Assembly (NCBI GenBank): GCA_026989535.1
Contig: JALSJD010000131.1
Coordinates: 1-37,766 of the forward strand
Direction: 5' to 3'
DNA: 37,766 nt
Origin: Cyclobacteriaceae bacterium
GTDB taxonomy: Bacteria > Bacteroidota > Bacteroidia > Cytophagales > Cyclobacteriaceae
The position numbers were made by a program, and so were the translations under genes. Numbering within the stretch: position 1 is the first letter of the stretch; each line of letters starts with the position of its first letter. This document shows, piece after piece, positions 32,315 through 37,766 of this stretch. The notes under the pieces are model-generated. The model was not told the origin of the DNA. It was given only the letters and a program-made list of their open reading frames with translations, and searched no databases.

Positions 32315-33301
32315 ATGAATCATATTAAATCATCACTTGCTATAGGCCTTTTTATGGCTATAGTTTTATTTAGTTGTGCCAATACACAAAACAAAGAAAA
32401 GGAGGAAGATACCCCGTTAACTGTAGAAGAAAAGGATCCTTTTTTCAAAATATCATTAGCCCAATGGTCGTTGCACAAAGCCTTCGGAAATAAAGAACTA
32501 AATCCGTTTGACTTTGCCCAAAAAGCAAGCGAAATGGGATTTGAGGCGATAGAATATGTGAGTTTTATATACCAGCCTTATTTAGCCATTGGCAATAATC
32601 CGGAAGTGGCCATGCAAAGTTTGTTAGATACACTAAAAGCCAAAAGCGAAACTTATGGCGTAAAAAACGTACTTATTATGGTTGATCGCGAGGGACCCCT
32701 TGCTATATCTGATGAAAATAAAAGAAACCAGAGTGTTGAAAATCACAAAAAATGGATTGATGCCGCAGCCTTTTTAGGCTGTCATTCTATTCGGGTAAAT
32801 CTAAATGGCAGTACAAAAGCTGACGAATGGGTTCCCAACTCGATTGATGCCTTAAAGAAACTTTCAGCGTATGGGCAAACAAAAAACATTAATGTAGTTG
32901 TAGAAAACCATGGCGGGTTATCGTCTAATGCAAAACTGCTCACCAAGGTTATTTCGGGTGTGGGTATGAGCAATTGCGGCACACTACCCGATTTTGGTAA
33001 CTTTTGCATAAAACAAAAAAAAGGAGTACCAATAGCAGAAGCCTGTGTAGAGGAGTATGATAAATATAAGGGCACTCAGGAGCTAATGGAATATGCCAAA
33101 GCAGTAAGTGCCAAATCCAATGTTTTTGATGAAAACGGAAATGAACCCAATATAAATTATGTAAAAATGCTGCAAATAGTAAAAGATGCAGGCTATACTG
33201 GGTACATTGGAATTGAGTATGAAGGCAGCGGTTTGAGTGAAATAGAAGGCATAAAAGCAACCAGAAAGCTAATGCTTAAAGTGGCTAAACAACTCAAGTA
33301 A
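32315..33301 (+). CDS. TIM-barrel sugar isomerase/epimerase-like lipoprotein
   Basis: A 328-residue exported protein of the xylose-isomerase-like TIM-barrel (AP_endonuc_2) fold. The lipobox is IVLFSC with Cys21. Barrel segments are ISLAQWSLHKAFGNKELNPFDFA, GFEAIEYVSF, HSIRVNLNG, INVVVENHGG with a likely metal-binding Glu, GTLPDFGNF, and the end GYTGYIGIEYEGSG. In keto-glycoside clusters proteins of this fold act as 3-keto-sugar hydratases or lyases; isomerase activity is equally possible from the fold. It lies 33-54 bp before the oxidoreductase gene and is probably co-transcribed with it. Confidence 0.88.
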   Translation: MNHIKSSLAIGLFMAIVLFSCANTQNKEKEEDTPLTVEEKDPFFKISLAQWSLHKAFGNKELNPFDFAQKASEMGFEAIEYVSFIYQPYLAIGNNPEVAMQSLLDTLKAKSETYGVKNVLIMVDREGPLAISDENKRNQSVENHKKWIDAAAFLGCHSIRVNLNGSTKADEWVPNSIDALKKLSAYGQTKNINVVVENHGGLSSNAKLLTKVISGVGMSNCGTLPDFGNFCIKQKKGVPIAEACVEEYDKYKGTQELMEYAKAVSAKSNVFDENGNEPNINYVKMLQIVKDAGYTGYIGIEYEGSGLSEIEGIKATRKLMLKVAKQLK

Positions 33302-33355
33302 TGATGTAATAATAGTTTAGGTTAAACATCACCGGTGAAAATAAATTATAAACAG

Positions 33356-34693
33356 ATGAAAGATAATAACAGAAGAGGGTTTTTAAAAAAGCTTGCACTT
33401 GCAGGGGCAACAGTAGCTGTGGGTACAGGCAGCGTACCTAGCTTTGCAAAACAGCCAACATATCTAAAAAGAGTTAACCAACCAGCTCTTTCAGATACCA
33501 TTAATATTGCCTTAATAGGTGCCGGTTGGATGGGGACAGAAGATGCTAAAACCTGCTTAAAACATGAAGGCGTAAAACTTGTAGCCGTATGCGACCTTTA
33601 CCAAGAGAGGTTAAAATTAGCTCAAAAGAACTGGGGCGATGATATTTTTACAACAAACGATTATAAAGAGGTACTTAAAAGAAAGGATGTACATGCGGTT
33701 ATTATTGGCACATCCGACCATTGGCATAAACAAATCTCAATAGATGCCTTACAGGCAGGAAAACATGTGTATTGCGAAAAACCAATGGTGCATTCGGTGG
33801 GTCAAGGCCATGAAGTAATTAATGCCTGGAAAAAATCGGGTAAAGTTTTTCTTGTAGGCAGCCAGGGGGTGTCCTCTTTAGGAAACGAAAAAGCACAACA
33901 GCTTTTAGCAGAAGGTGCCATAGGTAAATTAAACTATGTAGAAGGATTTTGGGCACGGCATTCGCCTTTAGGAGCCTGGCAATATCCAATACCGGCCGAT
34001 GGCTCGGAAAAAACAGTTGATTGGAAAAAATTTATTGCTAATACCACTAAAAGACCTTTTGATGCCAAGCGTTTTTTTAGATGGAGAAATTACCTCGATT
34101 ATGGAACAGGTATGTCAGGCGATCTTTTTGTTCACCTTTTCTCGAGTCTTCATTTTATCACCAACTCTTTGGGACCCAACCAAATTAGTGCCATAGGCGG
34201 TTTGCGCTATTGGAAAGATGGCAGAGAAGTGCCAGATGTACTGCTAGGTATGTTTCAATACCCCGAAACAAAAGCACACCCTGAATTTAGCCTTTCGCTC
34301 CGTTGTAATTTTGTGGATGGCACAAGCAAAAGTACTTATTTGCACTTAGTAGGCAGTGAGGGCTCAATGGATGTTAAGTGGCAGGAAGTAGTGTTGAAAA
34401 GAAATAAGGAAATAGACAATATTGTTCCTGAAATTCATAAAGAGGTTGAAGGAAAATCTGAACGAAAGAAAATGCTGCCACCGTTAGAAACTGTTTATAG
34501 AGCTGAAGAAGGCTATAAAGGGGCGCATTACGATCATTTTAGGAACTTTCTTAATGCCATAAGAACGGGCGGTACTGTTGCTGAAGACCCCGAATTTGGA
34601 TTTAGAGCAGCCGCACCAGCACTTTTGTGCAACGACAGCTACAACCAAAATAAATTTATTAACTGGGATCCGGTAGCGATGAAGTTGGTGTAG
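33356..34693 (+). CDS. Gfo/Idh/MocA family oxidoreductase, Tat-exported
   Basis: A 445-residue NAD(P)-dependent oxidoreductase. The twin-arginine signal is NNRRGFLKKLALAGATVAVG (4-23). The Rossmann fold starts IALIGAGWMG (51-60) with VAVCDLYQERL after it, and the family motif is CEKPMVHS with Glu141-Lys142-Pro143. Substrate-side residues include SDHWHKQISIDAL and the C-terminal HYDHFRNFLNAIRTGG. Members act on sugars or 3-keto glycosides. The ATG at 33356 is chosen because it begins the Tat signal; an in-frame GTG at 33335 adds only seven residues. Export of an NAD-type enzyme implies tightly held cofactor, as in other Tat members of this family. Confidence 0.9.
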   Translation: MKDNNRRGFLKKLALAGATVAVGTGSVPSFAKQPTYLKRVNQPALSDTINIALIGAGWMGTEDAKTCLKHEGVKLVAVCDLYQERLKLAQKNWGDDIFTTNDYKEVLKRKDVHAVIIGTSDHWHKQISIDALQAGKHVYCEKPMVHSVGQGHEVINAWKKSGKVFLVGSQGVSSLGNEKAQQLLAEGAIGKLNYVEGFWARHSPLGAWQYPIPADGSEKTVDWKKFIANTTKRPFDAKRFFRWRNYLDYGTGMSGDLFVHLFSSLHFITNSLGPNQISAIGGLRYWKDGREVPDVLLGMFQYPETKAHPEFSLSLRCNFVDGTSKSTYLHLVGSEGSMDVKWQEVVLKRNKEIDNIVPEIHKEVEGKSERKKMLPPLETVYRAEEGYKGAHYDHFRNFLNAIRTGGTVAEDPEFGFRAAAPALLCNDSYNQNKFINWDPVAMKLV

Positions 34694-34700
34694 TTTTATC

Positions 34701-34724
34701 CTGTATAATTCATGAATTATTCAG
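34701..34724. repeat. collapsed palindrome of the CCTGTATAATTCATGAAT family
   Basis: Arms CTGTATAATTCA and TGAATTATTCAG pair with one mismatch, centre TTCATGAA. It starts 8 bp after the oxidoreductase stop and looks like two element ends joined. It could form a hairpin between this gene and the DUF1080 gene. Confidence 0.65.
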
Positions 34725-34784
34725 ATTATAGATTAATAAAAGAAAAAGCACCTCGTTATCCTTTATAATTACAACTTTTTAAAA

Positions 34785-35549
34785 ATGAAAACTAAATTGT
34801 TTTTACAAAAAAGAACCCCTTTGCTATATGCAATAATCTTCTTGTTATTTACGCTTTCTTGTGGTACTGGCAAGGATAAAAGTGCTGGTACAACTTTATC
34901 AGGCAAAGCAGTAATAGAAAAAGAGGGAAACGACTGGATTTTCTTATTTAATGGCACTACTACTAAGGGCTGGAGAGGGTTTAATCAGGAAACATTACCA
35001 GAGAGCTGGATTATAGAAGATGGTTTGCTAAAATCGCTAGGAGCAGGAGGGGACATTGGAGGAGATATTGTTTATGGCGCAATGAAGTTCGAAGATTTTG
35101 AGCTTTACTGGGAGTGGAAAATAAGCAAAGGAGGAAATAGTGGAGTTTTTTACCATGTAGTAGAAGGAGAGCAGTATAGCGCACCCTACGAAAATGCCCC
35201 CGAATACCAAGTGCTTGACGACCCGCATTACGTAGCACAGGTAGATGAAAATCAATTAACAGCCTCTGATTATTCGATGTACACCGCCAGCCTTGAAACA
35301 AAAAAATTAAAACCGGTTGGAGAGTGGAATACCTCTCGAATTATTTTTACAAAAGCTAAAGTTGAGCATTGGTTAAATGGCGACAAACTGCTTGAGTTCG
35401 TTCCCTGGTCTAAAGATTGGAACGAGAGGAGAAATTCGGAAAAATGGAAAGATTACCCTGATTATGGCAAGGCTAAAAAAGGGTATATTGGCTTGCAAGA
35501 CCACGGCAGTTTAGTTTGGTTTAGAAACATTAAAATAAAAAAACTGTAG
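34785..35549 (+). CDS. DUF1080 lipoprotein (3-keto-glycoside hydrolase/lyase family)
   Basis: A 254-residue exported lipoprotein with lipobox FTLSC (Cys26). The DUF1080 concanavalin-like beta-sandwich is visible in WIFLFNGTTTKGWRGF, SWIIEDGLL, FEDFELYWEWKISKGGNSGVFYHV, PEYQVLDDPHY, GEWNTSRIIF, KVEHWLNGDKLLEF, and GYIGLQDHGSLVWFRNIKIK. Some DUF1080 proteins cleave glycosides after oxidation to a 3-keto sugar, and the family is listed as 3-keto-disaccharide hydrolase. The oxidoreductases and TIM-barrel protein nearby fit that chemistry. It lies 91 bp after the oxidoreductase. Confidence 0.9.
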   Translation: MKTKLFLQKRTPLLYAIIFLLFTLSCGTGKDKSAGTTLSGKAVIEKEGNDWIFLFNGTTTKGWRGFNQETLPESWIIEDGLLKSLGAGGDIGGDIVYGAMKFEDFELYWEWKISKGGNSGVFYHVVEGEQYSAPYENAPEYQVLDDPHYVAQVDENQLTASDYSMYTASLETKKLKPVGEWNTSRIIFTKAKVEHWLNGDKLLEFVPWSKDWNERRNSEKWKDYPDYGKAKKGYIGLQDHGSLVWFRNIKIKKL

Positions 35550-35576
35550 AACGCCCTATTTTAACCTGATTAGTTA

Positions 35577-36836
35577 ATGAATACCAAAGCAACTATTTAC
35601 GCATTAAGCAGACAGTACTTTTATGTATTATTAATACTAAGCTTTTTATGCACATGCGTAACCAACAATTCTTTACTTGGCACATTAACAATTACCGAGC
35701 CTGCTGGTATTGCACGTAACCTCGAATATGTAGAGGTGGAAATTTTATTAGACCAACTCCCATTGGAGGACAAAGCGTTGTTTCTTAAAGATAAAAATGG
35801 AGAACGGATAAAGGGGCAAATTTTACGAAGCAAAAAAGAGGCCTCTAGTTATATAATTAGTGCCTTGTTTCCCATTAGTATAAAGGCGCATAAAAAAGCG
35901 CAATATGATATTATACTGGCGCAAAACGAGGTGGTTTTAACAGATTTAAAAACAGCAGGAGAAAATTTGGAGCTAGTAATAGAAAACAATCATTATGTAG
36001 CCAACCTTACTTCTGAATTGGCAACTACTAAAAATGGAATTGGAGCAGGTCAACTTGCTTCACTTACATTAAAATCTTTTAACAATCAGGTGCTAAAAAG
36101 AGCTAAAATTAATATGCACTGGGCACCAAGTTTTCAAAAAGTAGGCTTAGATTATAAAACAATGGCACATTTGCGCAAACACGATTCTGTGTTTATTGAT
36201 AAGGGACCATATCAAATAACAACCTACCGCTCGGGCAAAGTAGCTGGGTACGAAGAAATTCAACTCGAAGGGCAATATCAATTCTATGCCGGGCTACCCT
36301 ATTTTATTTTTTCATCCAACATGACTATAACAGAGGATGTAGTTTTAACGATGTTAAGGAACGATGAAATGACGATGGATAGCCTGTTTACTCATGCGAT
36401 GTTTCCATTGCCAAACGGAGAAATAAAAACGGTTTCGTTATTCGATAAACCACCACTAACGCCTCATTATTCAATTAAGGAACTTATAAAAACACCCATT
36501 GATGCCAATGCAAATTGGTTCTGTTTTTATAATGATAGCTTAAAATACGGGTTTGGTAGTATTCGCCTTGGGTACGATTATACCAATTACGAAGGAGGGC
36601 AGTCGCCTATGCTAAACCCCGAAACAAGGATTTCTTACGGAAGGGGAGGAGGCAGGTATTGGGATAGAAGATTTCTGTTTTTAAAAGAAGATAGTTTAGC
36701 AATACCCAAAGGAAGTAGGTATGCTGAAAAAAATGCCTATGTGGTTTTTCATGTTGATGCTGAAAATCCCTCAAGAGAAATAGAAGAACTTTTTAACCAA
36801 ATAACCCAACCGGTTACTGTAAAGTATGATAAATAG
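35577..36836 (+). CDS. exported lipoprotein of unknown function, possible carbohydrate-active protein
   Basis: A 419-residue protein. The N-terminus is hydrophobic and ends LLILSFLCTCVTNN, a likely lipoprotein signal. The remainder alternates beta-rich segments: LTITEPAGIARNLEYVEVEILL, a possible Ig-like domain, then YKTMAHLRKHDSVFIDKGPYQITTYRSGK, FYAGLPYFIFSSNMTI, and RISYGRGGGRYWDRRFLF. I do not recognise a family with confidence; its domain plan resembles proteins from polysaccharide-utilisation clusters, such as DUF4861-type. It follows the DUF1080 gene by 27 bp and is probably in the same transcript. Confidence 0.7.
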   Translation: MNTKATIYALSRQYFYVLLILSFLCTCVTNNSLLGTLTITEPAGIARNLEYVEVEILLDQLPLEDKALFLKDKNGERIKGQILRSKKEASSYIISALFPISIKAHKKAQYDIILAQNEVVLTDLKTAGENLELVIENNHYVANLTSELATTKNGIGAGQLASLTLKSFNNQVLKRAKINMHWAPSFQKVGLDYKTMAHLRKHDSVFIDKGPYQITTYRSGKVAGYEEIQLEGQYQFYAGLPYFIFSSNMTITEDVVLTMLRNDEMTMDSLFTHAMFPLPNGEIKTVSLFDKPPLTPHYSIKELIKTPIDANANWFCFYNDSLKYGFGSIRLGYDYTNYEGGQSPMLNPETRISYGRGGGRYWDRRFLFLKEDSLAIPKGSRYAEKNAYVVFHVDAENPSREIEELFNQITQPVTVKYDK

Positions 36837-37250
36837 TGCCTGTTCATAAAGTAATTTTTTTTAAAAATAACAAATGACAAAAATTAAATAACAAATAAAA
36901 GCCAAAACACAATTGTTTAATAATCAAACTCTTAATAGGGTTGTTCCGATAATTATCGGGATTATTGTTGAGGTTTCAGCCAGTCGGCAGACACTAAATA
37001 GTCTGTCTATAAAGTCAATGTTTTCAGAAATAACAAATGCCAATATTCAAATAACAAATAAATCTCAAATTTCAATCACCTAAACACCAAATACTTACAT
37101 GGTTTGATGTTTTCGTTTTTGAGATTTATTTATTATTTGATTTTTGTTTTTTGGAGTTTATAGACAGGCTCTAAATAGTTGATTATATATATGTGTAGAA
37201 CAAAAAATTAATAGAGGTACCCAAAAGTAAAAACTAACTAAAATAATAAA
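36837..37250. other. gene-free stretch rich in AT repeats
   Basis: This 414-bp region holds no gene. It contains a degenerate repeat arm at about 36843-36905, the palindrome CCGATAATTATCGG at 36946-36959, and an inverted-repeat element at 37001-37170. The promoter of the DoxX gene must lie within it or upstream; I could not single out a box. Confidence 0.6.
37001..37170. repeat. AT-rich inverted-repeat element
   Basis: The left arm (about 37001-37070) begins GTCTGTCTATAAAGTC and ends AATAAATCTCAAA. The right arm (about 37119-37170) is its imperfect complement, TTTGAGATTTATT...TTTATAGACAGGC. A roughly 45-bp spacer separates them. The left arm recurs inverted at 1-39, and a weaker arm occurs at 36843-36905. 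No coding capacity is seen. It fits a MITE-like or hairpin intergenic element. Confidence 0.65.
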
Positions 37251-37730
37251 ATGAACAAATTAAACTTGGATGCCAAAGCCATTGGGCTGTTTCTTTTAAG
37301 AGTACTAATTGGTTGGCATTTATTATACGAAGGGCTAACAAAATTGATGAATCCAACTTGGAGTTCGGTTGGGTTTTTAAAAGCATCGCAAGGTCCGTTT
37401 TCATGGTTTTTTCTTGCAATTACCGAAAACAAAATGATGCTTGGCATAGCAGATGTAGTAAACGAATGGGGATTAACCATCATTGGCTTAGCCCTTATTC
37501 TTGGTCTTTTCACCCGTGTTTCTGCCTATGCAGGCATGTTTCTATTGCTTACCTACTATTTATGCGTTCCGCCATTGGTGGGTCTAGAGTACGCAGCACC
37601 TTCTGAAGGTAATTATTTGGTGGTAAACAAAACCCTGATAGAGTCAGCCGCATTACTGGTTATGGCATTATTTGCTACTGAAAACTACCTCGGGCTTGAT
37701 TTATTAATAAGAAGAAAAAAAGTGGAATAA
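37251..37730 (+). CDS. DoxX-family membrane protein
   Basis: A 159-residue inner-membrane protein with four transmembrane helices: about 10-27 (AIGLFLLRVLIGWHLLYEG), 68-90, 93-110 and 130-148. The N-terminal FLLRVLIGWHLLYEGLTKL is the DoxX signature. DoxX proteins are linked to quinone or thiol redox steps; the role here is unknown. Its place beside the exported oxidoreductases makes electron transfer possible, which is inference. The next gene begins 15 bp downstream. Confidence 0.85.
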   Translation: MNKLNLDAKAIGLFLLRVLIGWHLLYEGLTKLMNPTWSSVGFLKASQGPFSWFFLAITENKMMLGIADVVNEWGLTIIGLALILGLFTRVSAYAGMFLLLTYYLCVPPLVGLEYAAPSEGNYLVVNKTLIESAALLVMALFATENYLGLDLLIRRKKVE

Positions 37731-37745
37731 TAAAGGAATAATATA

Positions 37746-37766
37746 ATGAAATCGATTAACTCATTG
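37746..37766 (+). CDS. start of next gene, truncated by window edge
   Basis: ATG at 37746 opens a frame of seven codons (MKSINSL) up to the edge. It lies 15 bp after the DoxX stop in an AATAATAT context typical of starts here. Too short to identify. Confidence 0.4.

Noticed and set aside
1-37766. CRISPR array, tRNA or rRNA genes
   Set aside because: No regularly spaced short repeats and no cloverleaf or conserved rRNA sequence were seen on either strand by eye; a covariance-model search would be decisive.

Overview
The window comes from a low-GC member of the Bacteroidota, most likely a gliding, Cytophagales-like bacterium; the order is inferred. The evidence is a complete PorP-GldK-GldL-GldM-GldN (type IX secretion/gliding motor) block, a LytS/LytTR two-component pair, many Bacteroidota-type lipoproteins, and promoter-like TAnnTTTG boxes 16-31 bp upstream of several starts. 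No rRNA, tRNA, CRISPR array or transposase gene was recognised.

Layout. 1-4.9 kb: a possible partial leftward gene, a HAD phosphatase, a PIN-toxin/antitoxin pair bracketed by direct repeats, uvrA (which appears to start at an ATC codon) and a small membrane protein. 4.9-6.7 kb: a LytS-type histidine kinase and a LytTR response regulator. 6.9-9.3 kb (leftward): a helical hypothetical protein, a metal-dependent cyclase-family protein and HemW. 9.3-18.7 kb (rightward): an Omp85-like outer-membrane protein, a DUF4271 membrane protein, HemD, then PorP/SprF-like and GldKLMN, ending in a strong terminator. 19.1-23.5 kb (leftward): NrnA-like DHH phosphoesterase, three FKBP-type prolyl isomerase lipoproteins, RdgB and uridine kinase. 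ndk runs rightward at 23.7 kb and scpA leftward at 25.2 kb.

25.5-37.8 kb is a carbohydrate region. A leftward operon encodes a GMC oxidoreductase, its Tat-signal small subunit and a sialate-O-acetylesterase-like SGNH esterase. A rightward series encodes a GH78-like alpha-L-rhamnosidase, a TIM-barrel isomerase/epimerase-like lipoprotein, a Tat-exported Gfo/Idh/MocA oxidoreductase, a DUF1080 lipoprotein, an unrecognised lipoprotein and a DoxX-family membrane protein. The gene set suggests an extracytoplasmic route in which acetyl and rhamnosyl decorations are removed and glycosides are cleaved after oxidation to 3-keto sugars. A 22-bp sequence box recurs in the intergenic regions of this cluster and may be a regulatory site.

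The intergenic space carries several repeat families: (i) about 200-bp elements with inverted ends CCTGTATAATTCATGAAT, present as two long copies, a decayed copy and two collapsed palindromes, mostly between convergent genes; (ii) a two-hairpin direct repeat flanking the toxin-antitoxin genes; (iii) an AT-rich inverted-repeat element near 37.0 kb, one arm of which recurs at the extreme left edge of the window; (iv) CCTGTCTG/CAAGGCAGG-ended segments.
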